DNA from: Acidobacteriota bacterium
Lineage (GTDB): Bacteria > Acidobacteriota > Terriglobia > Bryobacterales > Bryobacteraceae
Assembly: GCA_025354885.1 (NCBI GenBank)
Contig: JANXLY010000269.1
Span: 1 to 36,482, forward strand
Length of the DNA: 36,482 nt
Direction of reading: 5' to 3'
Shown here: positions 6,589 through 16,000 of the stretch, one piece after another
How the letters are laid out: the number at the start of each line of letters is the position of its first letter
Position numbering within the stretch: the stretch's first letter is position 1
Notes under the pieces: model-generated
Seen by the model: only the letters and a program-made list of their open reading frames with translations
Told to the model about the DNA's origin: nothing
The model's database searches: none
Made by a program: the position numbers and the translations under genes

Positions 6589-8025
6589 ATGAGTGAGAAT
6601 CTGCTGAATTTGAACGGATTGAATTTCGAGACGGGGAGCTATCTGCACAGCCCGTTGAGTCCTTTGGAGATCCGGGCCCTGGCGACTGGGGAGGCGGTGG
6701 ACCGTAAAGAACTGGAAGCGATGAAGGACTGGGTGGAGAGCCGAGCGCCTCATTTCGGAATGGTGCAGGGGCGGGATTACAAAAAGCTGGAAGAGACCGG
6801 TTGGGGCGTAATCTTTGCTCTTGAGCCGGAGCCAGGAGTGTATGAGGCGTTGCAGCCGCTGCTCAATTTACGCAAGGCGCAGGCGGCAGCCAAGGATGAA
6901 ACACTTTACAAAGAATACAAAGGTACTGACGGATACTTACCCGAAGACACGAAGCAAATGTTTATCAAGAGGCATGGCGCCGGCGGTTCTGGGGTAGTCG
7001 ACCCACGCAAAATTCCTTACTATCTACTCATAGTGGGGGATCCGGAGACCATTCCCTATCTGTTTCAGTACCAGATGGATGTTCAATATGGAGTGGGGCG
7101 AATCCATTTTGATAAGGTGGAAGACTATGCGAATTACGCAGCGAGTGTAGTGGCAGCCGAGACCGGCAAGATACGATTGCCGAAGAAGGCGGCCTTTTGG
7201 GGAGTAGCCAAGAACGAAGACACTAGCACGATGTTGAGTTCCAAGTATCTGGTAGATCCCTTGCAGAAGGCAGTGTCTGAAGATCAGAAAGACAAATGGG
7301 GCATTGAGAGCTTTTTGGGAGAGCATGCGACCAAGAAGAATCTGGGGAGCTTGCTGGGCGGCGTAGACACTCCTGCTTTTCTGTTCGGAGCAACCCACGG
7401 GATGGGCGGGACCAGTGGCTCGGAGCGGCAGTATTCCACACAGGGGGCGCTCATCTGCCAGGACTGGCCCGGGCCTAAATGGGAAGGGCCTTTGCGGCCC
7501 TATTATTATGCAGCTGAGGATTTGGGGTCTGAGGCGAAGCTTGGAGGAACGATTGCCATGTTCTTTGCCTGCTATGGCGCGGGAACGCCGAAGTTCAATG
7601 AGTTTCGTCAGAAGGACAACCTCGCGGAGCCAAATCAGATTGCAGAGAAAGCTTTTGTGAGCGCATTACCGAAGCGAATGCTATCGCACCCCAACGGAGG
7701 AGCGCTGGCAGTAATCGGCCATGTGGAGCGGGCCTGGAGCTGCTCCTTCCAGGCTGGCGAGGATTCGAGCCAGATCCAAAGTTATGAGAGCTCTGTAAAG
7801 AAACTGCTCGATGGCTATCCAGTGGGTTATGCAACCGAAGAATTCAACAGCCGCTATGCAGAATTGAGTAGCGGATTGCTGGAGATGATGCCGCAATTGA
7901 AGGGTGGAATGAAGCCGACGGACGAGTTCGTGAATCTTTGGACAGAAACCTACGATGCGCGGAATTTCTCACTGATCGGAGATCCAGCGGTTCGAATGGC
8001 TGTGGACCCCTCCGCTTCCAGCTAG
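6589..8025 (+). CDS. Cytoplasmic C25/caspase-like cysteine peptidase
   Basis: A 478-residue protein resembling the gingipain-type peptidase C25 core (caspase fold, clan CD). Seen in order are YYLLIVGDPETIPY (144-157), the VGRIHF strand with the following EDYANYAA helix (169-184), a His motif FLFGATHGMGG (H270), a Cys motif AMFFACYGAGTP (C328), VIGHVERAW (375-383) and the C-terminal NFSLIGDPAVRM (459-470), which closely matches the end of C25 domains. H270 and C328 are the predicted catalytic pair. Unlike secreted gingipains it has no signal peptide or propeptide, so it should act inside the cell. It lies 93 bases behind the repeat protein and probably belongs to the kinase operon. CHAT-type peptidases are the main alternative assignment. 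Its substrate is unknown. Confidence 0.75.
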   Translation: MSENLLNLNGLNFETGSYLHSPLSPLEIRALATGEAVDRKELEAMKDWVESRAPHFGMVQGRDYKKLEETGWGVIFALEPEPGVYEALQPLLNLRKAQAAAKDETLYKEYKGTDGYLPEDTKQMFIKRHGAGGSGVVDPRKIPYYLLIVGDPETIPYLFQYQMDVQYGVGRIHFDKVEDYANYAASVVAAETGKIRLPKKAAFWGVAKNEDTSTMLSSKYLVDPLQKAVSEDQKDKWGIESFLGEHATKKNLGSLLGGVDTPAFLFGATHGMGGTSGSERQYSTQGALICQDWPGPKWEGPLRPYYYAAEDLGSEAKLGGTIAMFFACYGAGTPKFNEFRQKDNLAEPNQIAEKAFVSALPKRMLSHPNGGALAVIGHVERAWSCSFQAGEDSSQIQSYESSVKKLLDGYPVGYATEEFNSRYAELSSGLLEMMPQLKGGMKPTDEFVNLWTETYDARNFSLIGDPAVRMAVDPSASS

Positions 8026-8064
8026 TTTTGTAACTCTTTGCGGAGTGTTAGAGTCGAATCAAGT

Positions 8065-8310
8065 ATGGGCTTGAAGACAATTCCGGTAGAGAACGAGACG
8101 TATACGGGTCTGCGTGGCCCGGAGATTCGCTGCCCGCTGTGCGAGTGGAAACCCACACCAAGTGACTTATGGAGTTGTACATGCGGGCATGAATGGCATA
8201 CCTTCGACACGGGTGGAGTTTGCCCGAGTTGCATCCAGCAATGGCCTTCGACGCAGTGCCATAGCTGCCAAGGATGGTCGGCTCACACGGATTGGTATGT
8301 GTATGAGTGA
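8065..8310 (+). CDS. Small multi-cysteine zinc-ribbon protein
   Basis: An 81-residue protein if the ATG at 8065 is used; a TTG at 8038 is less likely. It carries four cysteine pairs (C23/C26, C38/C40, C53/C56 and C65/C68) and two histidines at 42 and 45, enough for two zinc-binding sites. Tryptophans and aromatics follow a regular pattern (LWSCTCGHEWHTFDTGG). I recognise this as a conserved small bacterial family but know no function for it. It follows the peptidase gene by 39 bases and its stop overlaps the copZ start by 8 bases, so it is coupled to copper export. A metal-sensing or metal-buffering role is inference; it could instead belong to the peptidase unit. Confidence 0.75.
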   Translation: MGLKTIPVENETYTGLRGPEIRCPLCEWKPTPSDLWSCTCGHEWHTFDTGGVCPSCIQQWPSTQCHSCQGWSAHTDWYVYE

Positions 8311-8509
8311 GCATATTGAACTCAAGATTGGAGGCATGCACTGTGACGGGTGTGTGCGCAGGGTGACTGCGTTGCTGAAAAAGGTGGACGGCGTGTTGGT
8401 GGAGGAAGTGGTTGTGGGCGGGGCAAAAGTAGACTTGACCTCAGGGACGGCGAAGCTTGCGGATCTGGTGCAAGCAGTGGAGAGTGGCGGCTTTAGCGTG
8501 AGAGCCTGA
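8303..8509 (+). CDS. copZ: CopZ-like copper chaperone (heavy-metal-associated domain)
   Basis: A 68-residue single HMA domain with the metal-binding loop GGMHCDGC near the N-terminus (MxCxxC) and the usual beta-alpha-beta-beta-alpha-beta pattern. Such proteins carry Cu(I) in the cytoplasm and pass it to a CopA ATPase. The start ATG at 8303 overlaps the zinc-ribbon stop (8308-8310), and its TGA (8507-8509) shares one base with the copA ATG. The three genes should therefore be translated in tandem. A longer frame opening at 8114 is only the overlap with the previous gene and would add 63 residues unlike this family. Confidence 0.85.
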   Translation: MSEHIELKIGGMHCDGCVRRVTALLKKVDGVLVEEVVVGGAKVDLTSGTAKLADLVQAVESGGFSVRA

Positions 8510-10620
8510 TGGCAGCGGCGAAGGTGCAGCTGGAAATCGAAGGGATGACATGTGCTGCGTGCCAGAGTTTTGTTGAAAAGACATTAAACGAACAGAATGG
8601 GGTGACGCGGGCCAGTGTAAACCTGATGATGAATCAGGCCCTGGTTGAATTTGACCCTGAAATTGTGAGTGCGGAAAAACTTGCTGCGGCAGTTGAGGAT
8701 ACGGGTTACGGGGCAAAACTGCCGGTATTGGGCAGAACTTCGATTGAAGAAGAAGATGCGCGTGAGGCTTCGCTCCTTAAGGAATACGAAATGTTGCGCC
8801 AGAAAGCGCTCTCAAGTCTTGCCGTTGGCTTGGTGATGATGGGGGCGATGCCTTTTGCAGGGCATGATGTGGAGTGGTGGGCATGGACTCAGTTGGCGCT
8901 AACGCTAACGGTAATGCTGTGGGCAGGGCGTTCGTTTTATGTCAAGGCATGGGCGGCATTGCGACGGGGGAGTGCCGACATGAATGTGCTGGTGGCGATG
9001 GGGACCGGCGCATCGTTTGTTATTTCAACCGTCTCGACGATTTGGCCGCACTGGTTTCATAATCGTGGCATCATTCCGCAAATTTACTTTGAGGCAGTGG
9101 TATTCATCATCGCCCTGGTGCTGGTGGGCAAGATGCTGGAAGCGCAGGCAAAGCGCCAGACCTCGCGTGCGCTGCAACAGTTGACATCGCTGCAGCCGAA
9201 GCAAGCTACCGTAAAGCGCGCTGGCGTGGAGATGGAAGTGGCGATTGGAGAATTACGTCGCGGTGACCTGCTGGTTGTGCGACCCGGAGACCGGATCGCA
9301 GCGGATGGTGAAGTGATTGAAGGATCGAGCGCCGTTGACGAGAGCATGCTGACGGGAGAGAGCCTGCCGCTTGAGAAGTTTGCCGGGGTCAAGGTCTATG
9401 GGGGCACAACAAACGGACAGGGAGCACTTCTGATTCGCGTGCAGGCGGAGGGCGGTGAAAGTATTCTGGCGCAGATTGTAAGGGTGTTGCGCGAGGCTCA
9501 GGGCGACAAGGCACCAGTCCAGGCTTTGGCTGATCGTGTGAGCGCTGTTTTTGTGCCGGCTGTAGTGGGGATCGCGTTGTTGAGTGTCTTGCTTTGGGTC
9601 TGGATTGGGGGTGCGGATCTGGTTCGTGCGACAGTGATTGGCGTCGCAGTGCTCGTGATCTCTTGCCCTTGCGCAATGGGTCTGGCAGTGCCAACCGCAA
9701 TTCTCGCTTCGACAGGGCGAGCAGCTCGACTGGGAATTTTGATTCGGAGCGGCGAGGCGCTCGAGAGGCTGGGCGAAGTGAGCGTGGTCGTGCTCGACAA
9801 AACCGGGACCATCACTAAGGGGAAACCGAAGGTCACGAACATGGTGGGGGGGATTGAGGTGCTGCGACTTGCAGCTTGTGTCGAGGCCCTGAGTGAGCAT
9901 CCCCTGGCAAGGGCAATCGTCGCAGAAGCGAAAGCGCGTGGATTGGAACTCGAAGCCGTGGAGCAGTTTTTGGCGAAACCCGGATTGGGAGTCAGTGGAG
10001 TTGTTGCTGGGCGATTTGTAGAGATTCTGAGTGGAGAAACACCAGGAGGGGTAAAAGTAATGGTGGGCGGGACGGCCATTGGGAGCTTGACCCTTGCAGA
10101 TGAGGTGAAGGAAAGCTCGGCTGGAGCAATTGGACGGCTAAAGAGACTGGGACTGCGAGTTGTGATGTTGAGTGGAGATCGTGAAGATGCGGCTCGCGCG
10201 ATCGCCTCACAAGTTGGAATTGAGGAAGTGATTGCAGGAGTGCTGCCGGCCGGGAAATCGGAAGTAATTGGTCGGCTAAAGGCTGGCGGGGTCAAGGTGG
10301 CAATGGTAGGCGACGGACTGAACGACGCTCCGGCTCTGGAGAAAGCAGACGTTGGAATTGCAATGGCGACAGGCTCGGATCTGGCAATTGAGGCTGGCGA
10401 TGTTGCGTTACTGCGTGGGGATTTGAATGGGGTGTCAGAAGCGATTGAAGTATCACGGAAGACGATGCGGGTGATGCGGCAGAATCTCTTCTGGGCGTTC
10501 CTATATAACGTAGTGGGGATTCCGGTGGCAGCATTGGGGCTGTTGAATCCGGTTGTCGCGGCAGGGGCAATGGCAATGAGCAGCGTAAGTGTGGTCTTGA
10601 ACAGCCTCAGGCTTCGGTAA
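8509..10620 (+). CDS. copA: Copper-exporting P1B-type ATPase
   Basis: A 703-residue inner-membrane ATPase expected to pump Cu(I) out of the cytoplasm. One N-terminal HMA domain has GMTCAAC (12-18). The membrane metal site is CPC (386-388), the phosphorylated Asp is D430 in DKTGT, the actuator motif is TGES (282-285), the nucleotide-domain HP dipeptide is at 464-465, and GDGLND is at 601-606. The last helices have YN (666-667) and MSS (690-692), which match the Cu(I) subgroup. Length is normal for a single-HMA CopA and nothing is missing. Its 3' end overlaps the convergent J-like gene by 14 bases, leaving no space for a conventional terminator. No copper regulator (CueR, CopY or CsoR) is in the window. 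Confidence 0.95.
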   Translation: MAAAKVQLEIEGMTCAACQSFVEKTLNEQNGVTRASVNLMMNQALVEFDPEIVSAEKLAAAVEDTGYGAKLPVLGRTSIEEEDAREASLLKEYEMLRQKALSSLAVGLVMMGAMPFAGHDVEWWAWTQLALTLTVMLWAGRSFYVKAWAALRRGSADMNVLVAMGTGASFVISTVSTIWPHWFHNRGIIPQIYFEAVVFIIALVLVGKMLEAQAKRQTSRALQQLTSLQPKQATVKRAGVEMEVAIGELRRGDLLVVRPGDRIAADGEVIEGSSAVDESMLTGESLPLEKFAGVKVYGGTTNGQGALLIRVQAEGGESILAQIVRVLREAQGDKAPVQALADRVSAVFVPAVVGIALLSVLLWVWIGGADLVRATVIGVAVLVISCPCAMGLAVPTAILASTGRAARLGILIRSGEALERLGEVSVVVLDKTGTITKGKPKVTNMVGGIEVLRLAACVEALSEHPLARAIVAEAKARGLELEAVEQFLAKPGLGVSGVVAGRFVEILSGETPGGVKVMVGGTAIGSLTLADEVKESSAGAIGRLKRLGLRVVMLSGDREDAARAIASQVGIEEVIAGVLPAGKSEVIGRLKAGGVKVAMVGDGLNDAPALEKADVGIAMATGSDLAIEAGDVALLRGDLNGVSEAIEVSRKTMRVMRQNLFWAFLYNVVGIPVAALGLLNPVVAAGAMAMSSVSVVLNSLRLR

Positions 10621-11443
10621 CTGAAACCGATGCCCGCCTCAGCATAGACATGACTTTGACTCGTGGGGGTTCAACTGGCTGCGAGTGAGGCGAGGAGAGC
10701 GGTTGCGGCAGTAGAGGTGCGAAGGGTTGCGGTAGTTTTGGCGGCTCCGGCCTTGGCTGTTGTAGAACGTCTACTGGCTCTGGCGCTGGTTCTGGCAATG
10801 CGAGGGAGCTTAGCGCAGTGGAAAGTGCGCTGATGTTGCTGGTAGCTAGGTCTTGCTGTGCGAGAATTTTTTCCTCTGGCTTGGGACCTGAGGGATTCTT
10901 GAGGAAGGGCCAGACGTTGGCCGGATCAGGAATATTGAGCTGCAGGTAGTCCATTCCGGAAGCGGTAATCTGCATCTTGCTCTTGTCGTCTACTGAAACA
11001 AAGCCGAGCGTTTTGACATACCAGAGGCTGAGCTGAATCTGCACTTCCGTCATGTCTGCGATCTGCTCAAACTGACGCATTGTAATGAGCGGCACACGGG
11101 GGTTCTGACGACGGACATCATAGAGAATGCAGAGCATAGTCATGCGGCAATTGAGTTCGTCCTTCAAGCTGTTGAAAAACTCCATTCCGGAGAATGAGAT
11201 ATCGCGCTCGTCATCGCCTCCGCGGACGGCATCGAACATTTTGCGGGCATTGGGCTCCAGCAGAACTTCCTGCGCGAGATTGATTTCGTCGAACTTCTGG
11301 CTGTCGGGATCGGTTCCGGTTTCGACGTTGTAGATGTCGGCGAGTGCATTGAAAGCAAGTTGAATGATGTCTGGCGTCGCCTTTGGCTCGACTCCCAGAA
11401 TCTTGTAGTGGTCTTGAAATTTACCTGCGGCAGCTGAAGACAT
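10607..11443 (-). CDS. Degenerate J-domain protein with Pro-rich tail
   Basis: A 278-residue cytoplasmic protein. Residues 11-72 resemble a J domain (DHYKILGVEPKATPDIIQLAF, then FDEINLAQEVLLEPNARKMFD), but the loop that should hold the catalytic HPD tripeptide reads IYNVETGTDPDS. It should therefore not stimulate DnaK ATPase in the normal way. A middle helical segment (about 85-190) contains an MTEVQIQLSLWYVKTLGFV stretch resembling a winged-helix-like unit. The final 80 residues are very rich in Pro, Leu and Gln and probably disordered. Such J-like/helical proteins occur in Acidobacteria, but I know no function. It converges with copA (14-base overlap) and lies 66 bases from the DUF1501 gene start of unit 11510-13057, on the same strand and downstream. 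Confidence 0.6.
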   Translation of the reverse strand: MSSAAAGKFQDHYKILGVEPKATPDIIQLAFNALADIYNVETGTDPDSQKFDEINLAQEVLLEPNARKMFDAVRGGDDERDISFSGMEFFNSLKDELNCRMTMLCILYDVRRQNPRVPLITMRQFEQIADMTEVQIQLSLWYVKTLGFVSVDDKSKMQITASGMDYLQLNIPDPANVWPFLKNPSGPKPEEKILAQQDLATSNISALSTALSSLALPEPAPEPVDVLQQPRPEPPKLPQPFAPLLPQPLSSPHSQPVEPPRVKVMSMLRRASVSVTEA

Positions 11444-11509
11444 TCTTGATAGATATCGACAACCAGCGAAAATTTCTGTAGTCCGATAAGACGCCGACTG
11501 ACAGGCGAG

Positions 11510-13057
11510 CTAGGCGATCAAGTCATGCAGAACGTTGCCACTGACATCGGTGAGACGGAAATCACGACCACTGTAGCGATAGGTGAGCTTGGTGTGATCG
11601 ATGCCCATGAGATACAAAATGGTCGCATGAATGTCGTGGACGTGTACGGGCTTCTCCACGGCCTTGAAACCGAATTCGTCAGTCGCGCCGTAGATGGTTC
11701 CGCCCTTGACTGCACCGCCCGAAAGCCACATCGTGAAGCCGAATGGATTGTGATCGCGACCGCGTTTGACGCCGCCACCACCTCCACCACCAACTTCGCG
11801 CACTGGCGTACGACCAAACTCAGATCCGCAGACAACCAGACTGTCTTTCCAGAGTCCTCGGCCCTTGAGGTCTTTGATCACCGCAGCGAAGGCCTGATCT
11901 GAATTTTTCGCATTTACCTTGTGGCCCATGATGTCGGCGTGAGCATCCCAAGGGTCGCCCTTGGCGTAATAGACCTGCGTCATGCGGACACCCTTCTCTG
12001 CCAGGCGGACTGCGGTGAGACAGCCACGCGCCGTAGACCCGGGACCGTAGAGTTTCTGCGTAGCCTCAGACTCCTTGCGGATATCGAAAACTTCTGGCGC
12101 GTCCGTCTGCATCCTATAAGCGACTTCCATCGACTTCAGCACTGCTTCCACTTGAGCGTCGGAGCCGTCGCGCTGGCGTTTCAGCGCCTCCATTTTGTTG
12201 AGAAGGTCGATTTCGCGCCGCTGCTCGGTGAGTTCAAATTTTGGATTGTTTACGTAGGAAATGAGCTTCTTCGGATCGAAACTCTTTTCGATGACTACCT
12301 TTTTGTCCTTGTCGTCCAACTTCATCTCTTTGCCATCCTTATCCTTTTCAGGAGTCGGCATTTCCTTGGCTTCAGGGGGAGCGTTGGGATTGGTCTGGAT
12401 CTTGTCCGAGATGTAAGTTCCTTGATTGATTGCAGGAAGGAATCCGTTGGACCAGAGTGGCGGGCCAACGGTTGTCGGAACATCGGGGCAAAGAACGACG
12501 TAGCCTGGGAGGTTTTGATTGTCCGTGCCGAGTCCATAGGTCATCCATGCTCCGAGAGACGGACGGCCAGCCTGATTTGCGCCGGTATTCATCATGAGAC
12601 AGGCAGGCTCGTGATTGGGAATTTCAGTATGAACCGAACGAATCCAACAAATGTCGTCGGCCACGCCGCCGAGGTTGGGCCAGATCTCGCTGATATCCAT
12701 GCCGCACTGGCCGTATTTCTGGAACTCAAAAGGCGACCTCATCAGTTCACCCGTTTTGCGCTCTGTCTTGACTTCTCCACCTGGCATGGGCATGCCGTCA
12801 TACTTCACCAGCGCAGGCTTGGGGTCGAAGCTGTCGATCGTCGAGAGTCCACCATTCATGAAAAGAAAGATGACTCGCTTGACGCGCTGCGGATGATCGA
12901 GCTTGAAGCCGACGCCTCCATCCGGAGTGGCAAGAGCACCGGCAGAAGCAAGAGACTGGTTTACCAGCCCTGCAAAGGCCATCATGCCGAAGCCGTTGCC
13001 GACGCGACGAAGAGCTTCGCGGCGAGTTGTGGGGTTATTGGACTTGTGGGATGACAT
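11510..13057 (-). CDS. DUF1501 protein, Tat-exported sulfatase-like fold
   Basis: A 515-residue protein of the DUF1501 family, which has an alkaline-phosphatase/sulfatase-like fold and whose biochemical role is not established. The N-terminus has a twin-arginine-like signal (TTRREALRRVGNGFGMMAFAGL). Family segments visible are RVIFLFMNGGLSTIDSFDPKP, HEPACLMMNTG with GRPSLGAWMTYGLG, the DPWDAHADI segment, VCGSEFGRTP and GRDHNPFGFTMWLSGGAVKGG. A charged Lys/Asp/Glu-rich insertion lies around residues 230-265 before the conserved LTEQRREIDLL. It begins 11 bases after the stop of the PSD1 gene and forms with it the two-gene unit typical of Planctomycetes, Verrucomicrobia and Acidobacteria. The pair probably acts on an extracellular polymer, but the substrate is unknown. 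Confidence 0.92.
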   Translation of the reverse strand: MSSHKSNNPTTRREALRRVGNGFGMMAFAGLVNQSLASAGALATPDGGVGFKLDHPQRVKRVIFLFMNGGLSTIDSFDPKPALVKYDGMPMPGGEVKTERKTGELMRSPFEFQKYGQCGMDISEIWPNLGGVADDICWIRSVHTEIPNHEPACLMMNTGANQAGRPSLGAWMTYGLGTDNQNLPGYVVLCPDVPTTVGPPLWSNGFLPAINQGTYISDKIQTNPNAPPEAKEMPTPEKDKDGKEMKLDDKDKKVVIEKSFDPKKLISYVNNPKFELTEQRREIDLLNKMEALKRQRDGSDAQVEAVLKSMEVAYRMQTDAPEVFDIRKESEATQKLYGPGSTARGCLTAVRLAEKGVRMTQVYYAKGDPWDAHADIMGHKVNAKNSDQAFAAVIKDLKGRGLWKDSLVVCGSEFGRTPVREVGGGGGGGVKRGRDHNPFGFTMWLSGGAVKGGTIYGATDEFGFKAVEKPVHVHDIHATILYLMGIDHTKLTYRYSGRDFRLTDVSGNVLHDLIA

Positions 13058-13068
13058 TTGGATTCTCT

Positions 13069-16000
13069 CTAGTTGATGAACAGGAACTCGCTCGAGCTGA
13101 GCAGAATTTTTGCGTAGCGGCCCCAGATTGTGGCTTCGTAAACAACGGGTTTTTCTTCTGCAGCTGGGCCACGGCCCATGCCTCCCATCATTCCCATCCC
13201 CATTGGCATCTCGCCTGGCGCGGCAGGCTTGTCAACTTCAGATGCTGCCTCGGGGGTCTCCGCTGGAGGCCTCTCTGTCTTTGCGATGATTTGTTTGGGT
13301 GCGTCTGCCTTTGATACTTCAGGTGGACCTGCACCACCTGGCCCTCGGCGCGTTCCTTCGGCTGGCGGCTTTTCTTTCTCTTTTTTCTTGCGCTCTTCGT
13401 AAGAAAGGAGCGGCTCGCTCTTGATGTATTCGATACCGAGCTTGATCTCTTCTTCACTCGCATCGCGACCATAGATCTGCTGAAACAGCTTCTTGACGCG
13501 GGCTCGATTGTCTGGCTCTGGCATTACTTTTTTCGCCAGCTCTTCAGCCTCAATCTGCATGAAATCACTGTTGAGAAGGAAGAGCCGCTGCAGGGGCACG
13601 GTGGTTGTGAAGCGCTTTTCGGCGCTGATTGCAGGTGTCGGGAAGTCGAATAGCTGGAGATATTCGTCGATCTTGTAGCGACTTACCTTTCCGTAGACTG
13701 TGCGACGAAGGAAGCTCGGTTTTAGATCGCCGGAAGGACCACCCAGACTGGGGTCGAGATTACCGGCTACGAGCAGGACAGAATCGCGAAGCTGCTCTGC
13801 GTCCAGCCTCTTTTTCTCATAGCGCCAGTACAATCGATTCCCCGAATCCTTGGCGTAATTGTTAGCCTCATTCTCGCTGGCCAATTGGTATGCGGAGCTC
13901 AGCATTACCTCCTTGTGGAGTTTCTTGATCGACTGCCCGTTGGCCACAAAAGTAGCTGCGAGGTATTCAAGAAGTTCGGGATTGGTCGGGCGCTCTCCGG
14001 TGATTCCAAAATTACTTGGAGTGTCGACAATGCCGGAGCCGAAGTGGCCCTTCCAGACTCGATTCACGATCACGCGGGTGTTCAGCGGTTGCCTGATAAT
14101 AGCTTCTGCCAACTCGAGGCGGCCACTGCCCTGTTTGAGTGGTGCGGGATCGCTGGGAGAAAGGACGCTCAGGAAGTGGCGTGGAACTTCGTCACCGGTT
14201 TGCATCGGATCGCCACGGATGGCCAGCGGCAATTCTGAAATCTGATCGAGGGGTTTATCCTTTACACCGTGCAGGTAAGGGTAATGCGGTTCGAGCTTCT
14301 TGCGGGATACCTCAATGTCTTTTCGAATCGTCGCGAGCTGAGTTTGGGATTCAGATCCGACACGGCTTTCGAGGCCCCAGCCACGGAACATCAAGACACC
14401 GGGCTTCATGTTCCGGAAGCCCATTTCTCCCATCGCGTTCGGGTCGTCCGTGTCGCTTAACTCGCGCTGAAAGATTTCCGTGTAGAAATTGCTCTGGTCA
14501 TCCGGCATGCTTTTCAATCGAAGCCCGCAGCCAGGGCAAAAGTCATCATTCGTCACAAAATCAGAGGGTTTGTTCGTGCGTTTTTTGGGCTTGGTACCTT
14601 CTAGCGCTTTGTCGGCGATCACCTTGTTTTCTGAATCAAGTTCGCTGTGGGTTAGCATCACTGCTACAGCGTCTTCCTGGAACTTTTCAGCGAGCTTCTT
14701 TGCGTCTTGAGCAGAAGGCGCAGGCGTTTTGATCATGGCCTGCCAGGCGTCCTTATACGCATACTTCTTCGTAGGCTTGGCCATGTATTTGATCCAGCGC
14801 TCGAGGACTTCGTAATCGAGCTTACGATTCTCCACGACCGTTGCGAGTTCGGTCTTCTTAGGCCCAATGACTTCGAATGCGCCCTGGAGATAATTCGAAG
14901 TTTGAAAAACGAGAGACTGCGAAAGGGCCTTTGAAAGATTGCCCTGGATCTCACCCATCATCTTTTGCTTCTGATCGATCTGATCCTCAATCTTGCGGAA
15001 TTCCTCGATTACGCTCTTGGGCGCGAGCGGGTACTCTTCGTAGGTGACATTCGAAAACACTCCGGCGATCGCGTAGTAGTCGCTCTGTGGAATCGGATCG
15101 TACTTGTGATCGTGGCAACGTGCGCAAGCTACAGTGAGGCCAAGAAATCCACGAGTTACGACGTCAACGCGATCATGCCGTTCATCGGCGCGGGTTACTT
15201 CCGTTGAGCCGTTGTCGTAATACCAGGGGCCAAGGCCAATAAATCCGGTGGCAGGAAGAGTTTTGTGGCGAGTCTTGGGGTCCATCAAATCACCGGCGAT
15301 CTGCGCTTTGACGAATTGATCGTAAGGCATGTCGTCGTTGAAAGACTGGATCACCCAGTCGCGATAAACGTAGGCATTCGGATAGGGATTGAAGCCACGT
15401 CGCATGGGGTCGAGGCTGCGATAGTCGTCTTCACCGTAACGGGCCACGTCGAGCCACACACGCCCCCAACGTTCGCCGTAATGGGGAGAAGCAAGCAACT
15501 TGTCCAGGACTTTAGAATAGGCGTCCGGCGAAGTATCTTTCAGGAATGTCTGCACTTCGTCATATGTGGGAGGCAGGCCAGTGAGGTCGAGATGAGCGCG
15601 GCGGATCAAGTCGGTGCGGGAGGCGAAGCGGACGGGCTTCAAACCTTCTTTTTCGATGCGCGAGAGCACGAAGCGATCAATATTCGTTTTGCCCCACTTG
15701 GGATCTTTTACAGAAGGGAGCTCCGGCTGCTTCAGCGGCAGCATGGACCAGAACTTTTTCTGTTCGGGAAAGATGACAAACTTGCCATTCACTTTGGCGA
15801 CTGTAGGGATGGCCCTGGGCCAGACTGCACCCGCCTTTACCCAAGCCGTAAGCGCTTCAATATCGGCATCTTTCAATTTACTTCCGAGAGGCATTCTGGA
15901 TTTTGGATCCGGATCTGAGTGACGGATGGCGAGGATGAGGGCGCTCTTGTCCGGATCACCGGCGACGACAGCCGCACCGCGCTTGGCGCCGCCTTTCAGC

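Noticed and set aside
11921..13054. 377-codon open frame antisense to the DUF1501 gene
   Set aside because: The opposite strand has clear DUF1501 motifs and a Tat signal. The antisense frame has no family resemblance and is a composition effect.
15265..15918. 217-codon plus-strand frame antisense to the PSD1 gene
   Set aside because: The minus strand encodes conserved DUF1549 motifs and a CxxCH site across this stretch.
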